From Renibacterium sp043789415 (GTDB lineage Bacteria; Actinomycetota; Actinomycetes; Actinomycetales; Micrococcaceae): a stretch of DNA of 64,000 nt. Shown one piece after another: positions 43,353-52,090 of this stretch. How positions within the stretch are numbered: position 1 is the stretch's first letter; every line of letters begins with the position of its first letter. The DNA lies in the NCBI RefSeq assembly GCF_043789415.1, contig NZ_JBDLLW010000001.1, positions 310,001 through 374,000 on the forward strand. Reading direction: 5' to 3'. The position numbers and the translations under genes were made by a program. The notes beneath the pieces are model-generated. The model did not search any database, was not told the DNA's origin, and saw only the letters and a program-made list of their open reading frames with translations.

Positions 43353-43907
43353 ATGGAAACCATTCGATTCATCGAACCACCGCTTTCCGGGACCGAAGCC
43401 GAAGTGCTGATCGGCGTCCTGGAAAGAACTCGCAGCGTCTTCGCCTGGAAGTGCCAGGGCATTTCCAGCACGGGCTTGAACAGCACTCTCGGTTCATCCC
43501 GAGTGACCCTTGGTGGCTTACTCAAGCATCTGGCGTGGGTCGAAGAGCAGAATTTCGGCTGGAAGCTCTCAGGACGTCGGCCGAGCCCACCCTGGGACTC
43601 CGTCGACTGGCGGGCGAATCCCGACTGGGAATGGACGTCTGCGGCAGAGAACTACCCGGAAGAGTTGAAGAAACTCTGGTCCGAAGCGGTTGAGCGCTCC
43701 CGAACAGCCCTGGCCGGCGCCCTGCTGACCGGTGACCTAGGGCAGCCGGTGCACATTGCCGACGAGGATGGAAATCACGCGAATCTTCGCAGAATCATCG
43801 TCGATCAGATCGATGAGTACGCCCGGCACAATGGCCATGCCGACCTGCTCAGGGAATCAATCGATGGTTCGGTGGGTGAAGACCCGCCCACCGGGTTCAG
43901 CTGGTGA
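43353..43907 (+). CDS. DinB/DUF664 family protein
   Basis: A 184-residue four-helix protein of the DinB superfamily. VTLGGLLKHLAWVEEQNFG and IIVDQIDEYARHNGHADLLRESIDG carry the His residues of the metal site. Actinobacterial relatives are thought to be mycothiol-dependent transferases. Leaderless start after TAAGGT; a 25-base operator-like palindrome is upstream. Confidence 0.86.
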   Translation: METIRFIEPPLSGTEAEVLIGVLERTRSVFAWKCQGISSTGLNSTLGSSRVTLGGLLKHLAWVEEQNFGWKLSGRRPSPPWDSVDWRANPDWEWTSAAENYPEELKKLWSEAVERSRTALAGALLTGDLGQPVHIADEDGNHANLRRIIVDQIDEYARHNGHADLLRESIDGSVGEDPPTGFSW

Positions 43908-43935
43908 GCAACTGCACCGCTCAAGCCGAGTCCAG

Positions 43936-44703
43936 TCACAAGGCGGTCAGGATGAGCGGACCGTCTTGAGTCACCGCAATGGTGTGCTCGCTGTGCGCAG
44001 CACGCCTGCCGTGCGGAGACCTCAGCGTCCAGCCATCGGCATCGTGCCGATAAGCTCCTGAGCCACCAGCGATCAACATCGGCTCGATGGCGATCACCAG
44101 GCCGGCCTCAAGCTTCAAACCGCGTCCCGGTTGGCCTTCATTGGGAACATGAGGCTCTTCGTGCATCGCCCGGCCCACCCCGTGCCCACCGTGATCATCG
44201 AGGATCCCATAACCGGCGCGCCGTGCTACTCCACTGACGGCATAGCCGATATCGCCGATCGTATGACCTATTCTCGCTTGCTCAATACCTCGAGCGAGTG
44301 CGGCGTCACAAACGTCGATCAAGGCCTGGTCCGCCGGATCGGGGGTACCGACGATGAAACTCACCGCGGAGTCCCCACACCAGCCGTCCAGGAAGGCCCC
44401 ACAGTCAATGGAGACCAGATCGCCGTCCGCGATCCGATCATCATTGGGCACGCCGTGCACAATGGCGTCATTGACACTGGCGCAGATCACTCCGGCAAAG
44501 GGAGTCGGTGCCCAGCGGGGGTGATAATTCAGGAAGGCCGGCGTGGCTCCCGCCTCGGCGATCACTGTGGCGGCGACGTCGTCGAGTTCCCTGAGTGAAA
44601 CATCCACCGCTGCGACGCTACGGACGGCGGCCAAAGCTTGGGCGACAACGCGCCCGGCTTCCCGCAGAGCTTGAACTTCACCGATGGATTTCAAGACGAC
44701 CAT
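43936..44703 (-). CDS. map: Methionine aminopeptidase, type I
   Basis: Removes initiator Met. The 255 residues carry the five metal ligands: Asp in VSIDCGAF, Asp in GDSAVSF, His in DDHGGHGVG, Glu in AIEPM and Glu in SEHTIAV. There is no N-terminal SH3-binding extension. ATG 44703 follows TAGAGT by six bases, a leaderless start. Only 45 bases separate it from the divergent alkD start. Confidence 0.95.
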   Translation of the reverse strand: MVVLKSIGEVQALREAGRVVAQALAAVRSVAAVDVSLRELDDVAATVIAEAGATPAFLNYHPRWAPTPFAGVICASVNDAIVHGVPNDDRIADGDLVSIDCGAFLDGWCGDSAVSFIVGTPDPADQALIDVCDAALARGIEQARIGHTIGDIGYAVSGVARRAGYGILDDHGGHGVGRAMHEEPHVPNEGQPGRGLKLEAGLVIAIEPMLIAGGSGAYRHDADGWTLRSPHGRRAAHSEHTIAVTQDGPLILTAL

Positions 44704-44748
44704 GAAACTACTCTACGCATTGGCCTCGTTCCATGTTTATATGGGCAG

Positions 44749-45429
44749 ATGCCCCAGCATGCGCTCATGAGCCAGATTCAGCAGGAGCTGCGGAACGCCG
44801 CAGATCCACTCCGTGCGCCAAAGATGCAGGCTTATATGAAATCCTCAATGCCCTATCTCGGGGTGACTATGCCGCAAGTTCGGAAGATAACGACGACGGC
44901 GGTGCGCGAGCGGCCCTTCGAGAACGCGGCCGAGCTATTGCGAACCGCGGAATTCTTCTGGCGGGCAGCTCACTATCGGGAAGAACGGTATGTCGCACTG
45001 GCTCTCACCGATGTAAAAGAAGTAGCACAAAATCTCGACTTTCTGCCGCTGTACCAAGAGATGGTGAGATCTGGCGCCTGGTGGGACTACGTCGACTGGG
45101 TAGCTCATCGAATCCGGGGCCTCCTGCACGCCCATCCCGGTACGCTCGCCCCGCTTTTGATCGACTGGAGCGTGCACGAGAATTTCTGGTTCCGCAGATT
45201 GTCGATCATCAGCCAGTTGCAGGCCAAGGATGAGACCGATCTGGAATTGCTCACCAAAGTGATCGAAGTGAATATGGCGGATTCGGAATTCTTCGTTCGC
45301 AAAGCCATTGGCTGGGCACTCCGGGATTACGCCAGGACCGATCCGCTCTGGGTGCTGAACTTCGTCGATCTCCGATCGGGTCTACTCAGCCCGCTTTCCC
45401 GCCGGGAAGCACTCAAACATCTGATTTAG
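44749..45429 (+). CDS. AlkD-like DNA alkylation repair protein
   Basis: HEAT-like repeat DNA glycosylase for N3- and N7-alkylpurines, 226 residues. Recognisable parts are MPYLGVTMPQVRKI, REERYVALAL, WWDYVDWVAHR (Trp/Asp of the active cleft), WFRRLSIISQL and FVRKAIGWALRDYARTDP. ATG 44749 is used because it follows TTATAT by six bases and gives the normal N-terminus; the longer in-frame start at 44638 would overlap map. Confidence 0.92.
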   Translation: MPQHALMSQIQQELRNAADPLRAPKMQAYMKSSMPYLGVTMPQVRKITTTAVRERPFENAAELLRTAEFFWRAAHYREERYVALALTDVKEVAQNLDFLPLYQEMVRSGAWWDYVDWVAHRIRGLLHAHPGTLAPLLIDWSVHENFWFRRLSIISQLQAKDETDLELLTKVIEVNMADSEFFVRKAIGWALRDYARTDPLWVLNFVDLRSGLLSPLSRREALKHLI

Positions 45430-45506
45430 CGGCTCCTTCGGTGAGCGACGATGTTATTCTTCCTAGTATTCCTGAAGCATTCACCACCCAGTAGTAGGGC
45501 CGTCGC

Positions 45507-46739
45507 TTGACTGACACTTTGCAGCAAAAATTCCATCGACCACGGGCCCTCTGGCTGACCTTCGGCGTGCTCCACCTGGTGATTCTTGCCTTACTGTGCC
45601 CGCTCATCTTCAGCGGTCAGGTGCTGAGCGATATCTCCTATTACCGGTCCTGGGCCTTTGAGGGAATCCAGCATGGCGTTTGGCAGGGCATCACCCAGGC
45701 CTGGGTTTATCCAGTGGGCGCTCTGCTGCCGATCGTAATCAGCGCGGTCTTCGGCTCCTATCTGTACCAGCTCGCCTGGTTCTTGCTCTTCACAGCCTTG
45801 AACTTCATGGCGGTGCGAGTGCTGACGAAATCAGCTGCTCCTCAGGGGTATTACGCCGCCTATTGGTGGATGCTCGGTACCGCGATCCTCGGCACCGTCG
45901 CGGTCGGTCGGATCGATGGCCTCACTGCCCCCATGGTGATCACCGCCCTGCTCATCCTGGCTGCCCGCCCCTATCTTGCCGCTGCCTTGCTCAGCTTGGC
46001 GACCTGGATCAAAGTGTGGCCGGCGGCGGTGCTCTTCGCGGTCGTAGTGGCCAGCAAGCACCGGATCAAGGTGATACTTTCGGGAATCGTAGTCACTGCC
46101 GTGGTAGTCGCGATCACCGCTCTGGGCGGTGGCCTGCAATACCTCTTGGGCTTTCTGAACGCGCAAGGCGGGCGCGGCATGCAGCTCGAAGCCCCCTTCA
46201 CCACTCCCGGCCTCTGGCAAGCCATCCTGCATCTGAGCGACACCTACGTCTTCGAGGACGTGGTGATCAACACCCGTGAAGTGCGCGGTGGGATGAGCGA
46301 GGCGATCGGTGCGATCATGAATCCGCTACTGGCGCTCTCCGCCGTCGTCATCTTGGTCTTACTGCTGTGGGCACTGCGCCGCGGCGCGGATGTTCGTCAG
46401 CTGATCGTGGCCGGTTCGCTGGCCTTGGTGGCCTCATTCATCGTGTTCAACAAAGTCGGATCTCCGCAGTTTCAACTGTGGCTGGTGGCCATCGTCGCTG
46501 TCGGCCTGTACGTCAATCGCAGCGGCTGGCGCTTCCCGGGCTACCTGATGCTGGCTATCGCCTTACTGACCACCCTGGTGTACCCAATCTTCTATGTCCA
46601 GCTCTATGAATTGAATCCCGCTATCGCGATTGTTCTGACGTTGCGCAACCTCGGATTGCTGGTGCTGCTGGGCTGGGCGATTCGTGAAGTGATCGTATTG
46701 GCCAGATCAGATAGAGCCGTCAGGCAACATGCCGCCTAG
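45507..46739 (+). CDS. GT87/DUF2029-type membrane glycosyltransferase
   Basis: A 410-residue polytopic protein with about ten helices, of the polyprenol-phosphate-mannose-dependent GT-C class. An early loop has the acidic SDISYYRSWAFEGI and YPVGA segment, where GT-C catalytic Asp usually sits. It probably adds mannose to lipoglycan or capsule outside the membrane. Start is TTG 45507. It overlaps the MptB-like gene tail to tail by four bases. Confidence 0.78.
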   Translation: MTDTLQQKFHRPRALWLTFGVLHLVILALLCPLIFSGQVLSDISYYRSWAFEGIQHGVWQGITQAWVYPVGALLPIVISAVFGSYLYQLAWFLLFTALNFMAVRVLTKSAAPQGYYAAYWWMLGTAILGTVAVGRIDGLTAPMVITALLILAARPYLAAALLSLATWIKVWPAAVLFAVVVASKHRIKVILSGIVVTAVVVAITALGGGLQYLLGFLNAQGGRGMQLEAPFTTPGLWQAILHLSDTYVFEDVVINTREVRGGMSEAIGAIMNPLLALSAVVILVLLLWALRRGADVRQLIVAGSLALVASFIVFNKVGSPQFQLWLVAIVAVGLYVNRSGWRFPGYLMLAIALLTTLVYPIFYVQLYELNPAIAIVLTLRNLGLLVLLGWAIREVIVLARSDRAVRQHAA

Positions 46740-48301
46740 ATAATCTCGTGCTGGGAGTTGTTGCTCAGAAAGAGTTCTCTGGTCTTGCGATCGAAGAAAA
46801 CGACGTAGATCGCGAAGCCCAGAGCGATAATCGCTGCGGCAAAACGAGCGCTGTCCAGGTTGATCCATGATTCGCCCTGTTGCAGATAAGGGTAGACGTT
46901 CAGTTGATCGGAAATCGCATAGATCATGAAGAACGACAGCACGAAGTAGAGCGTCTTGACCTGCCAGTCATTGCGAATCCCGGTGATCGCGAACAGCGGA
47001 ATCAGCCAGACAACGTACCAGCTCTGAATCATTGAGGAGAGCAGTACGACGGCGCCCAGCGCCAGTGCTGTTCGGCGCAAGATCCGGTCATAGCTGCCTC
47101 GGAACATCAGCCAGACCACAATGCCGATGGCAACGACCTTAGTAGCCAGCCAGAATTCCCGGGTAACCGCCCAGCCATCCCACCCGAAGGAACTGACCAA
47201 CCCGGCGATGGCCCAGCCGATGGCGCCCACCGGGGCATACCAGATCCACACGCTGCCGGGCGCGGACAAGCCGTTGATCCAGCCGAACCAGAAGCCGTTG
47301 ATCCAGCCGAAGAGCGCGAGAATCCCCAGGGAGATCGCCGCCGTCATGGCCCAATAGAGGAATTTTCGCGGCCAATTCGCCTTCTTCCCAGCCCACAGCA
47401 GGCCGATGAACGGCAACAGTATGATGGTGATCGGCTTGATCGCGATGGACAGGGTCACCAGCACGATCCCCAGTACATTGCGCTTTGTGGCACTGTAGTA
47501 CAGCCCCGCGATAGCCAGGCCGATCATCAAAGCATCATTGTGCACCGCAGCCAGGAAGTTCACCAGCAACAAGGGATTGGCGACGCTCAGCCAGAGCGCA
47601 CGATTCGGGTTGACGCCGTGCAGCACCGCCAGGCGGGGAACATAGATCGTGCAGAGCAACACCCCGATGGCGGAGCAGACCCTGAAAAGGAAAACCGAGA
47701 TCTCGGGATTCCCCCCGCTCACCGTCACCACGAATTGCTCGATCCAGAGGAACACCGGCCCATAAGGCGTAGGGGCTTCGGCCCACAGCTGGTCTGCGCC
47801 TAACTGATACCAATTGGAGAGCGCAGAGATGCCGTTCACATATGGATCGAGATTCGCCTGCATCAACCGCCCCTGACCGATATAGGCGTACACATCGCGG
47901 CTGAACAACGGGATGCTGAACATGAGCGGCAACGACCAGAACAGAATGGCTTTCCTGACCACCTTGCCCGAGGACGGCGGCCATTTCTTGAAGCGCTGCC
48001 CCAAACGCAACCAGGCCCGGACCAGGACCATACCGCCGATCGCGATGCACGCGACGCAAATGACGATGTTAACCGGTTCAACCCGCATCCAGATGAAGAA
48101 GACATTCCTTCGGAGAGCGGAGGACTGAGCCAACCAGCCGAGCCCCACCGAGCCGATCATCAGCAAGAAAGAACCTACGAAGCCTGCGGCCAGTGGCTTC
48201 CAGTAATCCTGTGAGGCAGTCTCGTCCTGCCCGGAAACATCCTTCGACGGTTCGCCTTTAGGGCGTTGCCCTACTCCGGTTGTTGGCTTAGACGCTGTCA
48301 T
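46736..48301 (-). CDS. MptB-like alpha-1,6-mannosyltransferase
   Basis: A 521-residue membrane protein with a polar 35-residue N-terminus and about 13 helices. SRDVYAYIGQGRLMQANLDPYVNG and PTPYGPVFLWIEQ match MptB of Corynebacterium/Mycobacterium, which uses polyprenyl-phosphomannose to build the lipomannan core. A small internal duplication, GWINGFWFGWING, lies near residue 330. Converges on the GT87 gene, and the two probably act in the same lipoglycan pathway. Confidence 0.85.
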   Translation of the reverse strand: MTASKPTTGVGQRPKGEPSKDVSGQDETASQDYWKPLAAGFVGSFLLMIGSVGLGWLAQSSALRRNVFFIWMRVEPVNIVICVACIAIGGMVLVRAWLRLGQRFKKWPPSSGKVVRKAILFWSLPLMFSIPLFSRDVYAYIGQGRLMQANLDPYVNGISALSNWYQLGADQLWAEAPTPYGPVFLWIEQFVVTVSGGNPEISVFLFRVCSAIGVLLCTIYVPRLAVLHGVNPNRALWLSVANPLLLVNFLAAVHNDALMIGLAIAGLYYSATKRNVLGIVLVTLSIAIKPITIILLPFIGLLWAGKKANWPRKFLYWAMTAAISLGILALFGWINGFWFGWINGLSAPGSVWIWYAPVGAIGWAIAGLVSSFGWDGWAVTREFWLATKVVAIGIVVWLMFRGSYDRILRRTALALGAVVLLSSMIQSWYVVWLIPLFAITGIRNDWQVKTLYFVLSFFMIYAISDQLNVYPYLQQGESWINLDSARFAAAIIALGFAIYVVFFDRKTRELFLSNNSQHEII

Positions 48302-48431
48302 AGGGCAATTTCCGATCTGGCAGTTTGCGTTGCTCCCCCGCAGGCTAGCGTGAGGAACGCGATGAAGCTCAACCTATTTTAGACCAGTCCGGTAGAACTG
48401 CAGCCTATTCATTGCACGGTACATTAGTCAG

Positions 48432-49064
48432 GTGGCTAATTCTTCTGTTTCTGCTGACCGCATTGTCTGGATCGATTGCGAAATGACCGGCCTCGATCTT
48501 GGCGTGGACGCTTTGATCGAGGTCGCAGTACTCGTCACCGACTCCGATTTAAACATTCTGGGGGAAGGCGTGGACGTGGTGATCAAGCCCAGCGATCAAG
48601 CCTTGGCGCAGATGAATGACTTCGTGCGGCAGATGCACACCACGTCGAAATTGCTCGATGAACTCCCTGATGGCATCACTATGCAGGAAGCTGAGGATCA
48701 GGTCCTGGCTTACATCACCGAATACGTACCGGACGCCGGCAAAGCCCAGCTGGGCGGCAATTCAGTCGGCACAGATCGAGGATTCCTGGCCCGCGATATG
48801 CCAAGGGTGATTGAGCACCTGCACTACCGCATCATCGATGTCTCAACCATCAAAGAACTATCTCGCCGCTGGTTCCCCCGCGCTTATTTCCAGTCCCCTG
48901 CCAAGCTCGGCGGGCATCGCGCGCTAGGCGATATCGTTGATTCCATCAATGAACTCCGCTACTACCGCGAGGCGGTTTTCGTACCTGCACCGGGCCCGGA
49001 TACCGCGACGGCACAGCAGATTTCCGCTTCGGTTATGAGCACCGGCACGAAGCCTGTAGACTAA
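48432..49064 (+). CDS. orn: Oligoribonuclease
   Basis: DEDDh 3'-5' exoribonuclease that finishes mRNA decay by degrading nanoRNA and pGpG. The 210 residues include VWIDCEMTGLD (Asp, Glu), NSVGTDRGFL (Asp), and GGHRALGDI (His, Asp). GTG 48432 follows TACATT by six bases, so the message is leaderless. Confidence 0.95.
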   Translation: MANSSVSADRIVWIDCEMTGLDLGVDALIEVAVLVTDSDLNILGEGVDVVIKPSDQALAQMNDFVRQMHTTSKLLDELPDGITMQEAEDQVLAYITEYVPDAGKAQLGGNSVGTDRGFLARDMPRVIEHLHYRIIDVSTIKELSRRWFPRAYFQSPAKLGGHRALGDIVDSINELRYYREAVFVPAPGPDTATAQQISASVMSTGTKPVD

Positions 49065-49085
49065 TTGTCGCTGCGGGAACGCACC

Positions 49086-49162
49086 TGGTGGGATTAGCTC
49101 AGTTGGTAGAGCATCTGATTGTGGTTCAGAGGGTCGCGGGTTCAAGTCCCGTATCTCACCCC
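49086..49162 (+). tRNA. tRNA-His (anticodon GTG)
   Basis: GTGGGAT pairs with ATCTCAC and the anticodon loop TTGTGGT reads GTG. A G at the -1 position (49086) faces C73, the histidine identity feature. The 3' CCA is encoded (49160-49162). Confidence 0.95.
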
Positions 49163-49186
49163 AAGGAGTGCGAAAGCATTCTCAAG

Positions 49187-49218
49187 CGAAGGCCGCATCG
49201 GTTTACCGATGCGGCCTT
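49187..49218 (+). terminator. Terminator after tRNA-His
   Basis: A perfect 15-bp stem GAAGGCCGCATCGGT / ACCGATGCGGCCTTC with a two-base loop is followed by GTGTTG. Confidence 0.8.
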
Positions 49219-49263
49219 CGTGTTGAACAACAACTGCCTGAACTATTTGAAAGGCCCTTTGAG

Positions 49264-50427
49264 ATGAAGCGCTCGCTTTTCGAAGAAGATCACGAGCTGT
49301 TCCGTGAAGTCGCTCAGGAGTTCAACCATCGCGAGGTAGCTCCGCAGTACGCCCAGTGGGATGCCGATCATATGATGAACCGCGGCTTATGGACCGCTGC
49401 CGGCGAACAGGGGCTGCTCGGCCTGGCCGTTCCCGAAGAGTACGGCGGAATGGGCATGGCTGACTATCGGTTCCGCGCCGTTTTGGATGAGGAGTTCGCC
49501 CGGGCCAATCATCTAGCGGTCGCGCTAGCTTTCCATCTGCACGACGATATGGTGCTCCCCCATCTCTTGGCCTATGGCTCAGAAGATCTGAAGCAGCGTT
49601 GGTTACCGGGAATGGTCTCCGGGGAAATCGTTACCTCCATCGCGATGACTGAGCCGGGGGCTGGTTCAGATCTGCGTGGCATCAGAACTAGAGCCGTGAA
49701 AGATGGGGACGATTGGCTGATTAGCGGTCAGAAGACTTTCATCGGCAACGGTATCTCTGGGGACGCCGCCCTCGTGCTCGCGCGGACCGATGGCGGAAGC
49801 GGCCATGGCGCCAATGATTCCTTCTCACTCTTCATGGTCAGTAAGGGCGAGGGCTACAACACCGGTAAGCAGCTGGACAAAATGGGGCTCAAGGCCTCTG
49901 ACACAGCTGAATTGTTCTTCGACAATGTCCGTGTTCCCGGAGCCGATCTGGTCGGTGAGCTGGGGCGCGGCCTTGAATATGCTGCTGCCCAGCTGCCTCA
50001 GGGCCGATTGGCGATCGCGGTGGCGAGTTCCGCCGTCGCCCGTACGATCTTCGAAGCCACCGTTGGCTACACCAAGGACCGGAATGCCTTCGGCGAACGG
50101 ATCATCGATTTCCAAAACAGCCGCTTCTCGCTGGCCGATATTCAGACCGAAGTCGAAGTCACTGAGAGCTATGTTGACCAAGCCATCCTGGCTTTCAATG
50201 CCGGTCAGCTCGATGCCGTAAGCGCCGCGAAGGCCAAGCTGTGGGCCAGCGAAAGAGTCAAGTCGATTACCGATCGTTGTCTTCAATTGCACGGCGGCTA
50301 CGGCTATATTCTGGAGTATCCGGTGGCGCAGGCCTTCCTCGCTTCGAGATTGCTGACCATCTTCGGCGGCACCAGTGAGATCATGCGGGAGCTGATTGGC
50401 CGGAACCTCTCGGGTGGCCAACGATGA
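49264..50427 (+). CDS. Acyl-CoA dehydrogenase
   Basis: FAD-dependent desaturase of acyl-CoA, 387 residues. Family signatures are IAMTEPGAGSDLRGI and QLHGGYGYILEYPVAQAF, with the catalytic Glu position inside the latter. The C-terminal end IFGGTSEIMRELIGR is standard. ATG 49264 gives the normal N-terminus; the frame continues upstream through the terminator. The last four bases overlap def (ATGA). Confidence 0.92.
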   Translation: MKRSLFEEDHELFREVAQEFNHREVAPQYAQWDADHMMNRGLWTAAGEQGLLGLAVPEEYGGMGMADYRFRAVLDEEFARANHLAVALAFHLHDDMVLPHLLAYGSEDLKQRWLPGMVSGEIVTSIAMTEPGAGSDLRGIRTRAVKDGDDWLISGQKTFIGNGISGDAALVLARTDGGSGHGANDSFSLFMVSKGEGYNTGKQLDKMGLKASDTAELFFDNVRVPGADLVGELGRGLEYAAAQLPQGRLAIAVASSAVARTIFEATVGYTKDRNAFGERIIDFQNSRFSLADIQTEVEVTESYVDQAILAFNAGQLDAVSAAKAKLWASERVKSITDRCLQLHGGYGYILEYPVAQAFLASRLLTIFGGTSEIMRELIGRNLSGGQR

Positions 50428-50996
50428 CAGTTCATCCCATTGTGGTTCAAGGAGAGCCGACGTTGCACCGTCGTGCTGCTGAAGTCAGGGAATTCGATGA
50501 TGCCCTCCGGACTTTGATCGCGGATATGCATGAAACCAATGAAGCAGCCAACGGTGTAGGTCTTGCGGCTCCGCAGATCAATATCGGGCTACGAGTCTTT
50601 GTCTACGCCATGGAGAACGACGACGGCGTGCCCCCGCAGGGCGTGCTGGTGAACCCGACGCTGGTCTTGGGAAAGATCTCCGGAAACGCCCCTGACCCCG
50701 ATGAGGAGGCAGAAGGCTGCCTTTCGGTTCCCGGGGACCACTTTCCGCTGAAAAGAGCTGAATGGGTTCGAGTCAGCGGATTCGATGGGTTCGGCGACAA
50801 AGTGGAGTTCGAGGCAACCGGCTGGTTTGCCCGCTGTATGCAGCACGAGTACGACCATTTGGACGGCAAGTTGTACGTCGATCGGCTGGTGGATCGTTAT
50901 CAGCGAAAGGCGCGCCGCTCGGCCAAGGACAACGGCTGGGGGGTCCCTGGTCTGAGCTGGCTTCCCGGAGTGGACCCCGATCCCTTCGGTCACTGA
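50424..50996 (+). CDS. def: Peptide deformylase
   Basis: Removes the formyl group from initiator Met. The 190 residues carry motif I GVGLAAPQ, motif II EGCLSVPG (Cys ligand) and motif III QHEYDHLDG (two His and catalytic Glu). It is translationally coupled to the acyl-CoA dehydrogenase through an ATGA overlap, and the next gene starts four bases after its stop. Confidence 0.95.
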   Translation: MTVHPIVVQGEPTLHRRAAEVREFDDALRTLIADMHETNEAANGVGLAAPQINIGLRVFVYAMENDDGVPPQGVLVNPTLVLGKISGNAPDPDEEAEGCLSVPGDHFPLKRAEWVRVSGFDGFGDKVEFEATGWFARCMQHEYDHLDGKLYVDRLVDRYQRKARRSAKDNGWGVPGLSWLPGVDPDPFGH

Positions 50997-51000
50997 AGCC

Positions 51001-51828
51001 ATGGACCTTCAGGAGCTACTCGCAGCAGCCGCGATCCAGCCGACCGACCGTCAGGAGGTTTTGGCACTGCTTGAAGAGCCACCTTCCGCCCCGGTGCTAG
51101 AGGCAATGGCCTTACTCCGAAGCCGGCTCGGCTTGCTCGGGCAAGCAGCTCCGCAGAGCGATTTCGATGAATTCACCTGGATGAGCGCGCTACTGAGGTT
51201 CTTGCCCGAACAGTTCAACTGGTATCAGCAGCGGGGCATCCCCTCGGGCATTGCGCTGGCCACCACGGCTGATATCGGACGACAGATCGCAATCTCTCGA
51301 GTCACCACCGGCGGCTTTGGTCTTGAAACCTGGAAATGGCTGACCGAACATGCCACCGGCACTCTCTATCAGCTCGGTCGATTGCAATTTCAAATTCAGC
51401 CCGGCCCCCGAGAGATCCCGGGGCTGGCCACTGAAGAAGCAATTCTAGGCCTGCATATTCCAGAGATCCGGCACAGCCCGATCACTCCGGGGGCTGTTCA
51501 ACAGGCGATCTCCCTGGCAAAGGATTTCTTCAACGAGTATTTCAGCGATCAGCCGGTGCGATTCGCCCATTGCATCTCTTGGCTCTTGGACCCCTATCTC
51601 CTCGAGAAACTGCCGACTTCATCGAATATCGTTCAGTTCGCTTCGCTTTTCACGCTATACGGGCAACTCCTGGACACTCCGAGCGATGCTGTGTATTTCA
51701 CCTTTCGCAGCAGAGACTCAGACAATATTCAAGGACTCCCCCGCGAAACGTTACTGCAGCGCGTCGTGCTGGAACGAATCGAGCACGGCGATCACTGGCG
51801 AGTTGGCCAGGGATACCTGAAGCTTTAG
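51001..51828 (+). CDS. Acyltransferase-domain protein (NAT_N/GNAT_C type)
   Basis: A 275-residue soluble protein that resembles two-domain proteins annotated as acyltransferases (NAT_N plus GNAT_C, DUF5596). LGLHIPEIRHSPITPGAV and FAHCISWLLDPYLLEKLP are the recognisable parts. The acetyl-CoA loop is not obvious by eye. It follows def by four bases and ends inside a terminator, so it closes the acyl-CoA dehydrogenase-def operon. Confidence 0.6.
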   Translation: MDLQELLAAAAIQPTDRQEVLALLEEPPSAPVLEAMALLRSRLGLLGQAAPQSDFDEFTWMSALLRFLPEQFNWYQQRGIPSGIALATTADIGRQIAISRVTTGGFGLETWKWLTEHATGTLYQLGRLQFQIQPGPREIPGLATEEAILGLHIPEIRHSPITPGAVQQAISLAKDFFNEYFSDQPVRFAHCISWLLDPYLLEKLPTSSNIVQFASLFTLYGQLLDTPSDAVYFTFRSRDSDNIQGLPRETLLQRVVLERIEHGDHWRVGQGYLKL

Positions 51829-51849
51829 TTCCAGTGCTTCAGGTATCCC
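51810..51849 (+). terminator. Terminator overlapping the acyltransferase stop codon
   Basis: A perfect 14-bp stem GGGATACCTGAAGC / GCTTCAGGTATCCC surrounds the stop codon at 51826-51828. It also separates the convergent small gene downstream. Confidence 0.75.
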
Positions 51850-51855
51850 CGTTCA

Positions 51856-52038
51856 TCAGTTTTCCCTGATGACTCGCTGCAAATCTGTTGCGCAGAGTTC
51901 TTGCAAGTGCTCGAATTGCTGAAGCCGCTCTTCGCTGATCTCGCCTTTCTCATGGTCGGATTGAGCCTTGCGCAATTGACGCTCTGCTTCTTTGAGGTTC
52001 TTCTCTGCCAGTTCGACGGGGTTCAAAATCTTTTCCAT
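51856..52038 (-). CDS. Small coiled-coil protein of unknown function
   Basis: A 60-residue, highly charged, mostly helical sequence (MEKILNPVELAEKNLKEAE...) with heptad-like Leu/Ala spacing. AAGAGG lies about 13 bases before the ATG. It is short but its amino acid pattern is protein-like. No family recognised. Confidence 0.45.
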   Translation of the reverse strand: MEKILNPVELAEKNLKEAERQLRKAQSDHEKGEISEERLQQFEHLQELCATDLQRVIREN

Positions 52039-52090
52039 GGCTAAAGAATGGCCTCTTTTCCTATTTGTATCCAGTATTTAACATCCTGTT

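Noticed and set aside
47280..47330. Near-identical 18-base tandem repeat inside the MptB-like gene
   Set aside because: It stays in frame and encodes GWING twice in a membrane loop; a simple internal duplication without sign of a mobile element.
49168..49263. Longer N-terminus for the acyl-CoA dehydrogenase
   Set aside because: The extra 32 codons run through the tRNA-His terminator hairpin and do not match the family.
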